A DNA stretch of 64,000 nucleotides from DASVBE01 sp963770375. Lineage in GTDB: Bacteria; Actinomycetota; Actinomycetes; Streptosporangiales; Streptosporangiaceae. A program made the position numbers and the translations under genes. Where the stretch lies: contig CAVYPM010000017.1 of the NCBI GenBank assembly GCA_963770375.1, forward strand, positions 124,001-188,000, written 5' to 3'. The notes under the pieces were generated by a model. It did no database searches and was not told the origin of the DNA. It saw only the letters and a list, made by a program, of their open reading frames with translations. Shown in pieces: positions 27,558 through 37,041 of the stretch. Position 1 is the first letter of the stretch, and every line of letters begins with the position of its first letter.

Positions 27558-29656
27558 ATGCGGTACCGGCTGATGGCGACCTACCAGGGTGTCCCGTACG
27601 AGGCCGGGATCGGGCCAGCCGACGGCCAGGTGGTGCTGTTCGCGGCCTGCCCGCCGCCCGAGGAACTGGGCTTCGAGCCGGCCACCGGGCACTGGCGCAA
27701 GCAGCTGAGCATGGAGTACGTCCAGGCGCTGTGGGAGTCCCGGCCGATGGGCCGGTACCGGGGCCAGCGCTGCATGGTCCTGGACGACCTCGGCGACCGG
27801 CTGCACATCGCCTACATCGGCCACGACGCCTTCCAGGCCCAGGAACTCGGCTACTGGCAGGTCGACCGCGGTGTCTACGAGCTGGTGACCCCGCGCGACG
27901 AGGTCACCGAGATCACCGAGGACCGGTCGGACTACTTCCCGCCGCGGTCGGACACCGGGTCGATGCCCGCCATCAACACCGGGACCATGCGCGCGATCAG
28001 CACCGGGAACATGCCCGCGGTGAACACCGGCAGCATGCCGGCCGTCACCACCGGGCCGGTGCCCGCGGTCGGCTACCGGCCCCCGGCCGACGGCTACGGC
28101 CCGGCGGCCGACTTCGGGGCCGTGACGACCGACTTCGGCCCGGCCCCGGACTACTCGGCCCCGCCCGGCTTCGGCGCCGCCTCCGCGCCGGGCCCCGGGT
28201 TCGGCGCCGTCCCCGGGCGCGGCCCCGGCTACCGCGAGGGCCCGGCCCGCGGCGACGGTCCGCGTCCCGGCGCCCCAGGCGGGCCGGGTTACGGCCCCAG
28301 CCGGACAAGCCAGAAGGATTACGGCTATCCGGCGCCCGCCGCGTACTCCCCGTCCGGCGGCGGCCCCGGCGGGCCAGCCCCCGGTTCCCGGCCGCCCGCC
28401 GGACCCGGCCCTGACGTCCGGGGCGGCGCTGGCTTCGGGCCCGCCACCGGCGAGTTCCCGGCGCCCGGCGCGAGGCCGCGTCAGATGCCGGCCGCCCCGC
28501 CGGGCCCGTCGCCGGCCGGTGCCTCGCCGCTCGGTGCCTCGCCGCTCACCAGCCCGGATTACCGGCCCGGGCCCGCGGGCCGGGCCGCGGCCAGCGCCGG
28601 CCCGTCGGCGCTGGAGGCAGCCGCCTTCCGGGCGGCCACCGCGGCCAGCCATTCCGGCCCGATCGACCGCGGCCCCGCTGAGGCCGTGCCCGCCGGGCCG
28701 GCGGCCGTTCCCCGGGCCGGCCCGGGGACAACGCCAGCGGCCCCATCGGCGCCCATCTCAGCGAGCCGATCGGCACCCGGCCCGGGGCCGGCAGCGCCGG
28801 TCCCGCCGGGCTCAGCGGCCGTCCCCCGGCACGGCCCGGCGAGAACACCAGCGGGCCGATGGGCCCCCGGCCCGGTGACAGCATCAGCGGCCCCATCGGC
28901 GCCCGCCCGGGCGGCCTGGAACCACCACGGGCCACCCCGGCCGACGCCACCTCGCCCAACGTGATGGCGGCCGAGCCCGCCCTGGCCACCGCAGGCGCCT
29001 CGGCGTCCGGCCGGACGCCACCGCCCGCGCCGCTGGCCCCCGCTCCGCTGCCGCCCGCGCCGGCCGTCCCCCCGGGTGGCGGCACGCTGGCCACGGTCGG
29101 CGCCCCGCCCGGGCTGAGCGCGCCCGCGGCGGGCCCGGCCGCGTCCGTGCTGGCGCCGCCGCGCCCAGCCCCGGCGCGGCCCACCCCGGGCGGCGCCGGC
29201 CCCGGCTTCGGCAGCTCCCCGCTGGCCGCGCCGACGCTGGCCCCGCCCGCACCGCCGGCCGCCCCGGCCCCGGCCCGGGCCCCGCTGAGCCGCCCGGCCC
29301 CGGGGTCTGCCCCGGCCAGCCCGCCTCCGCCCGGCGGCGGCTCACCCGCCCCGGATCAGGGCCCCGATGCCCGGCGCCGCCGCCGGTCGGCGCAGTCCCG
29401 GGCGGCGATCCGGGGCATCTTCACCGAACTGGCCAGCCAGGCCGCGATCTCGCCGGCCGCCTACGCGGTGGGCGAGGAGGTCGACGGCGCACTGTGCCTG
29501 ATCGAGAGCGCGGACGGCTTCGAGGTGTTCAGCTTCATGGGCGGCGCCCGGCACGAGGTCCGCACGTTCGAGGACGAGGAGTCCGCGTACTTCTACCTGT
29601 TCGGCGTGCTCGCCGCCGAGGCGGTCAGGACCGGCCTGCTCACCCCCCACCGCTAG
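27558..29656 (+). pseudogene. Unrecognised large Pro/Gly-rich protein, frameshift near 28700
   Basis: Three parts are visible. Residues 1-130 form a conserved-looking domain (MRYRLMATYQGVPYEAGIG, LHIAYIGHDAFQAQELGYW, VYELVTPRDEVTEI). A long disordered Pro/Gly/Ala region follows, opening with six repeats of the type NTGSMPA. The C-terminal domain of about 95 residues is RSAQSRAAIRGIFTELASQA, then VDGALCLIESADGFEVFSF and EESAYFYLFGVLAAEAVRTG. The first frame drifts into meaningless sequence (ends 28964). From about 28715 another frame gives repeats such as RPGENTSGPMGPRPGD and SISGPIGARPG and leads into the C-terminal domain. One indel between 28680 and 28715 restores a protein of about 700 residues. 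Function unknown; paired with the gene at 27071. Confidence 0.65.
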
Positions 29657-29680
29657 CAGGTTGCCCGCTGCCGAAGTGGG

Positions 29681-29940
29681 CCTGGCTCGCCAGCCAGCCG
29701 CCGGCGAGCCGGCCAGCTCGCGAGGGCCGCGGCGCTGTTTTCCCGACGAGCGATGAGGCGCGAGCGCAGCGAGCCCAGCGAGCGCAGGGCCGCGGCGCTG
29801 TTTTCCTGACGAGCGATGAGGCGCGACGAAGGAGCGCCGAGGGAGCGAGGAGGGAAGGCAGCGCTCATAGCGGCCCGCAGCTCGCCAGCAAGCACAGCAG
29901 GCAGCGCTCATAGCGGCCCTGCGCTCGCCAGCAAGCACAG
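29681..29940 (-). repeat. Dispersed intergenic repeat, copy C (two nested copies)
   Basis: Opposite orientation to copy A. The GCCGCGGCGCTGTTTTCC block followed by GACGAGCGATGAGGCGC occurs twice (cores at 29745 and 29808). The second core runs into CGACGAAGGAGCGCCGAGGG and GCAGCGCTCATAGCGGCCC (29858-29876), which is itself repeated at 29901-29919, each time followed by CTCGCCAGCAAGCACAG. This takes up most of the 456 bp between the stop at 29656 and galM; the last 170 bp presumably hold the galM promoter. Confidence 0.82.
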
Positions 29941-30112
29941 TGTTGGCTAAATTCACCCCACACGGCACCCGGCGGCGGTTATCGTGCAATTGCTGGCGGG
30001 GCTGACGGTCCCCCGCTCCCCTATCAGCCCCGCCGGCACGTATGGCCGGCGTCCCTTCCGCCCCCAGCAGTTCCGCCTCCCTGACGATGGATACTGACGA
30101 AGGACACGCGCA

Positions 30113-31036
30113 ATGGCCAATTCCGTCCCGCTGACCGGCCGCCAGTACGAGCTCGCCGCCGGTGACTACCGGGCCACCGTCACCGCCCTGGGGGCCGGCC
30201 TGCGCCGGCTGAGCTACCGCGGCCAGGACCTGATCATCAGCTACGACGCGGACGAGGTGCCGCCCGCGGGCGCCGGCGAGCTGCTGGCCCCCTGGCCCAA
30301 CCGGGTCGACCGGGGCCGCTACTCCTTCGGCGGCGGCGATTACCAGCTCGATCTGAGCGAGCCGGCCAACGGCAACGCGATCCACGGGCTGACCCGGTGG
30401 GCCGGCTGGCAGGCCGCGGTCAGCGACGGCGCGCAGGTGCTGCTGCGGCACCAGCTGCTCGGCCGGCCGGGCTACCCGTTCTGCCTGGACCTCGCGGCCG
30501 GCTACCGGCTCGGCCCGGACGGCCTGACGGTGACCGTCACCGCGCGCAACGCCGGGTCCCGCCCGGCCCCGTACGGCACCGGGCACCACCCGTACCTGAC
30601 CGCCGGGGCGCCGCTCATCGACGGCTGCGAGCTGACCCTGCCCACCGCCGCGTACGTGCCCGCCGGTGAGCGCGGCCTGCCCGGCGGCCCGCCGCAGGAC
30701 GTGGCGGGGTCGGAGTTCGACTTCCTGGCCGGCCGGGAGATCGGCGCGACCGTCATGGACCACGCGCTGACCGGCCTGCGCCGGGACGGCGACGGCCGGG
30801 CCTGGGCCCGGCTGCGGTCCGGCGGTACCGAGGTGGCGCTGTGGGCCGGGGACGGCTACTCCTGGCTGCAGGTGTTCACCGGCGACCCGCTGCCCCCCGC
30901 CCGCCGCCGCACGGCGATCGCGATCGAGCCGATGACCTGCCCGCCCAACGCGTTCGTCACCGGCGACGACCTGATCACCCTGGACCCCGGCGCCAGCGTG
31001 ACCCGCTCCTGGGGTATCACGGCCTCTCTGGGCTAG
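30113..31036 (+). CDS. Aldose 1-epimerase family protein
   Basis: Galactose mutarotase-type beta-sandwich enzyme (307 residues) interconverting anomers of hexoses. Family features: LLAPWPNRVDRGRYSF near residue 62, NAIHGLTRWAGW with the conserved His, GTGHHPYLTAG with the catalytic His pair, and IEPMTCPPNAF with a catalytic-type Glu near the end. It is closer to the actinobacterial YihR/GalM-like group than to classical GalM, so the true sugar is not certain. Its last 20 bp overlap the convergent mocA-like gene inside a 15-bp tandem repeat. Confidence 0.85.
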   Translation: MANSVPLTGRQYELAAGDYRATVTALGAGLRRLSYRGQDLIISYDADEVPPAGAGELLAPWPNRVDRGRYSFGGGDYQLDLSEPANGNAIHGLTRWAGWQAAVSDGAQVLLRHQLLGRPGYPFCLDLAAGYRLGPDGLTVTVTARNAGSRPAPYGTGHHPYLTAGAPLIDGCELTLPTAAYVPAGERGLPGGPPQDVAGSEFDFLAGREIGATVMDHALTGLRRDGDGRAWARLRSGGTEVALWAGDGYSWLQVFTGDPLPPARRRTAIAIEPMTCPPNAFVTGDDLITLDPGASVTRSWGITASLG

Positions 31037-31667
31037 CCGGGTCTGGGCTAGCCAGGTCTGGGCTAGCCAGGTCTGGGCTAGCCAGGCCGGCGACCCGGGC
31101 CAGGTCGGCCTCGGTGTCGATGTCGTCGGGGCGGCCGGTGTCACCGCACTCCACAAGTGTGATCAGCTCCGGGTGGGCCCGCAGGAACGGCCGGGCCCCG
31201 GCGTCCCCGGTGGCCAGCGCGATCACCGCGGGCCAGTGCACGCGGGCGATCAGCACCGGGTTGCGCGGCGCGCCGCCGTAGGCGGCCACCGCTACCGCCG
31301 CCCCGGCCCGGTAGGCGGCGATCAGCCGCGCCACCGCGGCCGGGCCCACCAGCGGCTGGTCGGCGAGCGCGATCACCGCCGCGCCGCATCCGGCGGGCAC
31401 CACGGACAGCCCGGCGACCAGCGACGACCCCATGCCGGAAGCCCAGTCCGGGTTGTGCACCGCCAGCGTGCCCGGCACCGTCACCGCCACAGCGCCGGTG
31501 ACCAGCACCGCTGGCGCGGCCCCACCCGCGCGCAGCACCGCGATCCCCCGGCTGGCCAGCGTCTCGCCGCCGATCTCAACGGCGGCCTTGGGACGGCCCA
31601 GCCGGCTCCCTGACCCCGCCGCGAGAAGGATCCCCGCCACGCCCTCCGGCTCGCCTGTGCCGCTCAC
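31017..31667 (-). CDS. MocA/MobA-like nucleotidyltransferase
   Basis: Nucleotidyltransferase of about 216 residues, likely transferring CMP (or GMP) to molybdopterin. The signature AGILLAAGSGSRLGRPKAAV is at the N-terminus, followed by NPDWASGMGSSLVAGL and AVIALADQPLVGP with the metal-binding Asp. I chose GTG 31667 (VSGTGEPEG) because AAGGTGG stands upstream; the frame stays open to 31733. The C-terminus carries a run of LASPD repeats from a 15-bp tandem repeat. It lies next to an xdhC gene, a usual pairing for maturation of molybdenum hydroxylases such as CO or xanthine dehydrogenase, but no such enzyme is encoded here. Confidence 0.85.
   Translation of the reverse strand: MSGTGEPEGVAGILLAAGSGSRLGRPKAAVEIGGETLASRGIAVLRAGGAAPAVLVTGAVAVTVPGTLAVHNPDWASGMGSSLVAGLSVVPAGCGAAVIALADQPLVGPAAVARLIAAYRAGAAVAVAAYGGAPRNPVLIARVHWPAVIALATGDAGARPFLRAHPELITLVECGDTGRPDDIDTEADLARVAGLASPDLASPDLASPDPASPERP
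31030..31089. repeat. 15-bp tandem repeat shared by galM and mocA-like 3' ends
   Basis: Four copies (last one partial) of GGGCTAGCCAGGTCT, the first with one change. Being 5 codons long it encodes repeated LASPD at the C-terminus of the mocA-like protein on the minus strand; on the plus strand its first unit contains the galM stop. Copy number may vary between strains. Confidence 0.85.
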
Positions 31668-31800
31668 GCCAGCCACCTTAGGTCCACTGATCCGGGTCGC
31701 CGGCCTCGGCCGTGTGGTCCGCGCGCCCGGCACCGTAATCCTTACTGGTCCTTGAACGGGGGACGGGCGGCCGCGGGGCGCGCCTGGCGGGGAGCGGGCC

Positions 31801-32921
31801 CTAAGCGGGCTGGTTGTGGTGGATACGCCCCGAAGTGAGCGTCAGCGGCTTGCCGGTGCCGCCCCAGCGGAGCTGGATGAGCTCGGCGGCGATGGCGACC
31901 GCGGTCTCCTCGGGGGTGCGGGCGCCGAGGTCGAGACCGATCGGCGAGCGCAGCCGGGCCAGTTCGGCCTCGGTCAGGCCGGCTTCCCGGAGCCGGGCCA
32001 GCCGGTCGTCGTGGGTGCGGCGGCTGCCCATCGCGCCGATGTAGGCGGCGGGCGTGCGCAGCGCGACCTCGAGCAGGGGCACGTCGAACTTCGGGTCGTG
32101 GGTGAGCACGCAGATGACCGTGCGCTCGTCCACGGTGATCCGGGACAGGTACCGGTGCGGCCACTCGGTGATGACCTCGTCCGCCTCGGGGAAGCGCGCC
32201 GCGGTGGCGAACACCGGCCGGGCGTCGCAGACCGTGACCCGGTAGCCGAGGAACTTGCCGGCCCGGGCCACCGCGGCGGCGAAGTCGATCGCGCCGAACA
32301 CCAGCATCCGCGGCGGCGGGGCAAAGGACTGCACGAACACGCCCAGGTCGTCCAGGCGCCGCTCGCCCTCCGCGCCGTACCGCCGGACCCCGGTGACGCC
32401 CTGCGCCAGCATGCCCCTGGCGTCGTCGTCCACGGCCTGATCCAGCCGGTCGCCCGAGCCGAGCGTGCCCTTCGCCGCGGCCGGCTCCCGGCCGGCCAGA
32501 TGATCCGGCGGGCGCCGGTCCGGCCCGGGCCGTCGATCACCGTGGCGATCGCGACCGGCTCGCCGGCCTGCACCGCGGCGGCGACCTCGGCCAGTTCGGC
32601 GAACCGCTCCTTGCTCACCGGCTCGACAAAGATGTCGATGATGCCGCCGCAGGTCAGGCCGACAGAAAAGGCATCGTCGTCGCTGATCCCGTAGCGCTGC
32701 AGGACGGGCTGGCCGCTGGCCATGACCGAGGTGGCCAGCTCGTAGGTAGCGCCCTCGACGCAGCCGCCGGACACGCTGCCGACGACCTCGCCCCCGGCGG
32801 ACACGGCGAGCGCGGCGCCCGGCTCGCGGGGCGCGCTGCTGAACGTGCGCACCACCGTGGCCAGGCCGACGGTCTCTCCGGAGGTCCACCACTTGAGGAC
32901 CGGCTCCAGGATGTCTCGCAT
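31801..32921 (-). pseudogene. XdhC/CoxI-family maturation factor, frameshift near 32490
   Basis: XdhC-type factor involved in inserting the sulfurated molybdenum cofactor into molybdenum hydroxylases. The N-terminal XdhC/CoxI domain (ATG 32921, MRDILEPVLKWWTSGETVGL) has APREPGAALAVS, GSVSGGCVEGATYELA and GLTCGGIIDIFVEP with its conserved Cys residues. The reading frame breaks after RRIIWPAG; the continuation one base off (EPAAAKGTLGSGDRLD) leads to the Rossmann domain (RMLVFGAIDFAAAVA, YIGAMGSRRTHDDRLARL). The restored length of about 373 residues is normal. The lesion lies in GGCCGGCCGGGAGCCGGCC, an error-prone tract. Confidence 0.83.
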
Positions 32922-33092
32922 TGCGGGCACCTCGGCACTTGAGTCGCAGTAATCACTACCGTACGCGGGTGGCAACTCCGCTGGCGAACACGCTGTCCGG
33001 GGGAAAACCCGCCGGGCGCGCATGAGATTCCCGGTCCCGGGCAGTGATGGCCCGTACCTGACGAGTGTGTGACAAGTCACCGCAGCCCAGCG

Positions 33093-33124
33093 TTGACACT
33101 GTTTCTTAGGTTAGCCTAAGCTCA
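33093..33124 (+). promoter_or_regulatory. Iron-box promoter (DtxR/IdeR/DmdR type)
   Basis: TTGACA at 33093-33098 and TAAGCT 18 bp further form a plausible promoter. Over its -10 lies TTAGGTTAGCCTAAGCTCA (33106-33124), close to the 19-bp consensus TTAGGTTAGSCTAACCTAA bound by Fe(II)-loaded DtxR/IdeR. Iron-replete cells should therefore repress the importer that starts at 33212. Confidence 0.85.
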
Positions 33125-33211
33125 CTTCCTGGCCGGACCGGTCTTGTCCGGAGCCGCGGGCCCGGAGCGCCCCTTTCCCGGCAGAATCACGCGAGCAAGG
33201 AGGCAGTACCT

Positions 33212-34294
33212 GTGTTCAGCGCGCCTACCCGTCGCCGGCACCGGCGGCTCTCCTGGCTTCCGGCCCCGGCCGCCGCACTCGGCGCGGTCGCGGCCTGCGG
33301 TGTGCTCGCCGCCTGCGGCGGCGGTGCCGCGGGCGGAACCGGCTCGGGCCCGGCCCTGACGCTGTACAGCGGGCAGCACCCGCAGACCACCCAGGCGCTG
33401 GTGAAGGCGTTCGAAGACAAGACCGGCATCACCGTCAACGTGCGCAGCGACGACGAGGACGCGCTGGCCAACCAGATCGCCACCGAGGGCGCGCGCTCCC
33501 CCGCGGACCTGTTCTTCACCGAGAACACCCCGCCGCTCGAACTGCTCCAGGACAAGGGCCTGCTGTCCGCGGTCAAGCCCGCCACGCTCGGGCTGGCGCC
33601 CGCTAAGTACAGCTCGCCGCAGGGCGACTGGGCCGGGGTGTCGGCCCGGGTCAGCGTGATCGTCTACAACCCGAAGCTGATCAGGCCCTCCGAGCTGCCC
33701 ACCCACATCAAGGACTTCGCCGACCCGAAGTTCAAGGGCAAGCTGGCGCTGGCCCCGCAGGAGACCGACTTCCAGCCGATCGTCACCTCGCTCATGCGCG
33801 CCTACGGCAAGCAGGCCACGCTGAGCTGGCTGGACGGGGTCAAGGCGAACGCGTCCGGGCACATCTACCCGGACAACGAGACGCTGGTGGACAAGGTCAG
33901 CCGCGGCCAGGCCACGTTCGGCGTGATCAACCAGTACTACTGGTACCGGCTCCGGGCCGAGCTGGGCGCCGGCCGGGTGGCGGCGGAGATCGTGCACTTC
34001 GCGCCGCGCGACCCGGGGTACGTCATCGACGTGTCCGGCGTCGGGATCCTGAAGTCGAGCAAGCACCAGGCGCAGGACCAGAAGTTCGTCGCGTTCCTGC
34101 TCAGCCCGGCCGGCCAGCAGATCATCGGCAACCCGCAGAAGTCGATCAGCTACGAGTACCCGATCGCGTCCGGGGTGACCGGGCAGGAGGGCGAGACCCC
34201 GCTGTCCCAGCTCCAGCCGGACAGCATCAGCCTCGGCGACCTCGGTGACGGGTCCGCCGCGATCGCCCTGATGCACCAGGCCGGCCTGCTGTGA
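33212..34294 (+). CDS. Ferric-iron-type ABC transporter substrate-binding lipoprotein
   Basis: Periplasmic-type binding protein (360 residues) of the FbpA/FutA class. The N-terminus has an Arg-rich start, hydrophobic core and lipobox LAAC with Cys35, so it is a lipoprotein. Mature features: LTLYSGQHPQTTQALVKAFE, TGITVNVRSDDEDALANQI, SPADLFFTENTPPLELL, and the iron-coordinating Tyr pair in INQYYWYRL. Start GTG 33212 follows AAGGAGG by 8 nt. The iron box upstream supports Fe(III) as substrate. The stop overlaps the permease start (GTGA). Confidence 0.9.
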   Translation: MFSAPTRRRHRRLSWLPAPAAALGAVAACGVLAACGGGAAGGTGSGPALTLYSGQHPQTTQALVKAFEDKTGITVNVRSDDEDALANQIATEGARSPADLFFTENTPPLELLQDKGLLSAVKPATLGLAPAKYSSPQGDWAGVSARVSVIVYNPKLIRPSELPTHIKDFADPKFKGKLALAPQETDFQPIVTSLMRAYGKQATLSWLDGVKANASGHIYPDNETLVDKVSRGQATFGVINQYYWYRLRAELGAGRVAAEIVHFAPRDPGYVIDVSGVGILKSSKHQAQDQKFVAFLLSPAGQQIIGNPQKSISYEYPIASGVTGQEGETPLSQLQPDSISLGDLGDGSAAIALMHQAGLL

Positions 34295-35901
34295 CCAGCG
34301 CGGCCGGGCAGCTCACCCGGCCGCCGGGCCCCGGTCCCGCGGCCACCGGGGCGCCGCCGCGCGCCCGGCGGCCGCGGCGTCCGGTGGTGCTGATCACGCT
34401 GAGCGCCGCGGTGGCCGCGGTGCTGGCCGTGCCGCTGGTGTTCCTGCTGATCGAGGCGCACAGCGCCGGGGCCGGCCCGGTCACCCGGCTGATCTTCCGC
34501 GGCCTGACCAGGGAACTGCTGTGGAACACGGTCCGGCTGACGGTCACGGTCACCGTGGCCTGCGCGGTGATCGGCACCGCCGCGGCCTGGTTCACCGAGC
34601 GGACCCGGCTGCCCGGGCGCCGGGTCTGGGTGGTGCTGATCGTGGTGCCGCTGGCGATCCCGGACTTCGTGATCAGCTTCGGCTGGGCCTCGCTGTGGAA
34701 CTGGGCGCAGGGCTTCCGCGGCGCGGTGGTGGTGATGACGCTGGCCCTGTACCCGCTGGTGTTCCTGCCGGCCGCGGCCAGCTTCCGCGCCGCCGACCCG
34801 GGCCAGGAGGAAGTGGCCCGCAGCCTGGGCACGGGCCGGGTTAAGACCTTCTTCCGGATTACGGTGCGCCAGGCGCGGGGCGCGATCCTCGGCGGCTGCC
34901 TGCTCGTGGCGCTGGTCATGCTGGCCGAGTACGGCGCGTTCGAGATCCTCGGTTACCGGACGTTCACCACCGAGATCTTCACCGAGTTCTCGATTTCGTT
35001 CAGCCTGCCGGTCGCCAGCGGGCTGTCGCTGGTGCTGGTGCTGCTGTCCGCGGTGGTACTGGCCGGCGAGGGGCTGCTGAGCCGTGGGCGCGGCCGTGTA
35101 ACCCGCACCGGCCCGCTGGCCGCGCGGCGGCCGGCCCGGCACCGGCTGGGCTGGGCCACCGTCCCGGTGCTGGCCGGGTTCACCGCGCTGACCGTGCTGT
35201 CCCTGGGCGTGCCGGTGGGCGCCAGCGTCTACTGGATCTTCGCGGGCGGGCTGGCAGCCCTGGACGGCGTGTCACTGCCCACCGCGGCGCTGCACACGGC
35301 CGGCTACGGCGTGGCCGCCGGCGCGCTGGCCACGCTGGCCGCCCTGCCGATGGCGCTGATGGTCATCCGGCACCCCGGCGGGCTGCGCCAGCTGCTGGAG
35401 CGGTCCTCCTACCTGGTGCTCGCGGTGCCCGGCGTGGTCACCGCGTTCGCGCTGTCCTACTTCACCGAGCGGTACGCGGCCGGCTTCCTGTACCAGAGCG
35501 CGCCGCTGCTGGTGCTGTGCTACGCGATCATGTTCTTCCCGCTGGCGCTGGTCGGCGTCAAGGCCTCGGTGGCCCGGGCGCCGGCCGGCCTGGACGAGAT
35601 GGCCAGGTCGCTGGGCCACCGGCCGCTGGCGGTGCTCGCCCGGGTCACCCTGCGGCTGGCCGGGCCCGGCCTGGCCGCGGCGTTCTGCCTGGTGTTCCTG
35701 TCGGTGGTGACCGAGCTCACCGCGACCCTGCTGCTGATCCCGACCGGCTCGGCCACGCTGGCCACCCAGTTCTGGTCGTACGAGCAGAACCTGTCCTACG
35801 GCCAGGCGGCGCCGTTCGCGCTGGTCATGATCGCGGTGGCGGCGGTTCCGAGCTACGTGCTCAGCCGGTTCTTCGACCAGTCCGCGGCCGCGCCAAGATA
35901 G
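34291..35901 (+). CDS. Ferric-iron-type ABC transporter permease (fused two-domain)
   Basis: Membrane component of 536 residues with about twelve helices and two binding-protein-dependent transport domains, as in FbpB. Each half has an EAA-like loop contacting the ATPase: ARSLGTGRVKTFFRI near residue 175 and ARSLGHRPLAVLARVTLRL near residue 435. It overlaps the binding-protein gene by 4 bp and ends 4 bp before the ATPase gene, forming a three-gene operon under the iron box. Confidence 0.9.
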   Translation: MTSAAGQLTRPPGPGPAATGAPPRARRPRRPVVLITLSAAVAAVLAVPLVFLLIEAHSAGAGPVTRLIFRGLTRELLWNTVRLTVTVTVACAVIGTAAAWFTERTRLPGRRVWVVLIVVPLAIPDFVISFGWASLWNWAQGFRGAVVVMTLALYPLVFLPAAASFRAADPGQEEVARSLGTGRVKTFFRITVRQARGAILGGCLLVALVMLAEYGAFEILGYRTFTTEIFTEFSISFSLPVASGLSLVLVLLSAVVLAGEGLLSRGRGRVTRTGPLAARRPARHRLGWATVPVLAGFTALTVLSLGVPVGASVYWIFAGGLAALDGVSLPTAALHTAGYGVAAGALATLAALPMALMVIRHPGGLRQLLERSSYLVLAVPGVVTAFALSYFTERYAAGFLYQSAPLLVLCYAIMFFPLALVGVKASVARAPAGLDEMARSLGHRPLAVLARVTLRLAGPGLAAAFCLVFLSVVTELTATLLLIPTGSATLATQFWSYEQNLSYGQAAPFALVMIAVAAVPSYVLSRFFDQSAAAPR

Positions 35902-35905
35902 AGGC

Positions 35906-36985
35906 ATGAGCCAGCTCGAGGTGACCGGCCTGTACAAGGCGTTCGGCGCGCACCAGGTGCTGGCCGACGCGGACCTGGCGGTCCCGGCCGGGTCGCTGAC
36001 CGCGATCCTGGGCGCGTCCGGCAGCGGCAAGACCACGCTGCTGCGGGTGCTGGCCGGCTTCGAGCGGGCGGACGCCGGGACGGTGCGGATCGGCGGCGAG
36101 CTGGCCGACGGGCCCGCCGTCCACCTGCCCCCCGAGCGCCGCCGGATCGGCTACGTGCCGCAGGAGGGCAGCCTGTTCCCGCACCTGACCGCGGCGGGCA
36201 ACGTGGCGTTCGGGCTGCCGGCCGGGCAGCGGCGCGGGCCGAAGGCGGCCGGGCTGCTGGAGCAGGTCGGGCTGGCCGGGCTCGGCCGGCGGTATCCGCA
36301 CCAGCTGTCCGGCGGCCAGCAGCAGCGGGTCGCGCTGGCCCGGGCGATGGCCATCGATCCCGCGGTGGTGCTGCTCGACGAGCCGTTCGCGTCGCTGGAC
36401 GCGGGCCTGCGCGCGAGCGTCCGCGCGGACCTGCGGCGGCTGCTGGCCGGCGCGGGGATCACCGCGGTGCTGGTGACCCACGACCAGGACGAGGCCCTGT
36501 CGGTGGCGGACCGGGTGGCGGTGCTGCGGGACGGCCGGATGGCCCAGTACGCCGCGCCGCAGGAGCTGTACGACCGGCCCGCGGACGCGGACCTGGCCCG
36601 GTTCGTGGGCGAGGCGAACCTGATCGACGGGAAGCTGACCGAGGCCGGGGTGGAGACGGTGTTCGGCCTGCTGCCGGTGCGCTCTGGCGGTCAGGACGGG
36701 ACCGGGCCGGTCACCGTGCTGCTGCGGCCCGAGCAGCTGGAGATCGAGGCGGACGGCGCGGACCGGCCGGGCGGTGTGCCGGGGCAGGTCACCGACTGCG
36801 GCTACCACGGCCACGACGCGGTGCTGCGGGTGCGCGCCGAGGGCGACCCCGGGCTGCCGGTGCTGACCGTGCGGATCATGGGCGCCCCGCCGGTGACCGC
36901 CGGGGCGCGGGTCATCCTGCGGGCCCGCGGGCCCGTGCTGACCTGGTCGCGCGGACCTGGTCGTGCCGAACCAACTAGTACGTGA
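35906..36985 (+). CDS. Ferric-iron-type ABC transporter ATP-binding protein
   Basis: ABC ATPase of 359 residues of the FbpC/PotA type. Walker A near residue 37 (GASGSGKTTLLRVLAGFE), signature LSGGQQQRVALARAMA, Walker B VVLLDEPFASLD and H-loop VTHDQDEAL are intact. A C-terminal TOBE/OB region (about 245-355, TVLLRPEQLEIEADG) probably regulates the ATPase. It completes the iron-uptake operon; its stop codon lies within a terminator hairpin. Confidence 0.9.
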   Translation: MSQLEVTGLYKAFGAHQVLADADLAVPAGSLTAILGASGSGKTTLLRVLAGFERADAGTVRIGGELADGPAVHLPPERRRIGYVPQEGSLFPHLTAAGNVAFGLPAGQRRGPKAAGLLEQVGLAGLGRRYPHQLSGGQQQRVALARAMAIDPAVVLLDEPFASLDAGLRASVRADLRRLLAGAGITAVLVTHDQDEALSVADRVAVLRDGRMAQYAAPQELYDRPADADLARFVGEANLIDGKLTEAGVETVFGLLPVRSGGQDGTGPVTVLLRPEQLEIEADGADRPGGVPGQVTDCGYHGHDAVLRVRAEGDPGLPVLTVRIMGAPPVTAGARVILRARGPVLTWSRGPGRAEPTST

Positions 36986-37010
36986 CACCAACCAAAATAG
37001 TTGGTGTCAC
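36982..37010. terminator. Terminator after the iron-uptake operon
   Basis: Perfect 11-bp stem GTGACACCAAC / GTTGGTGTCAC with 7-nt loop CAAAATA. It overlaps the stop codon of the ATPase gene. A second short stem (CACCGAC / GTCGGTG, 37008-37026) follows directly and may serve ribH, which ends convergently at 37042. Confidence 0.75.
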
Positions 37011-37041
37011 CGACCATTAGTCGGTGCCGCGGACTATCTCG

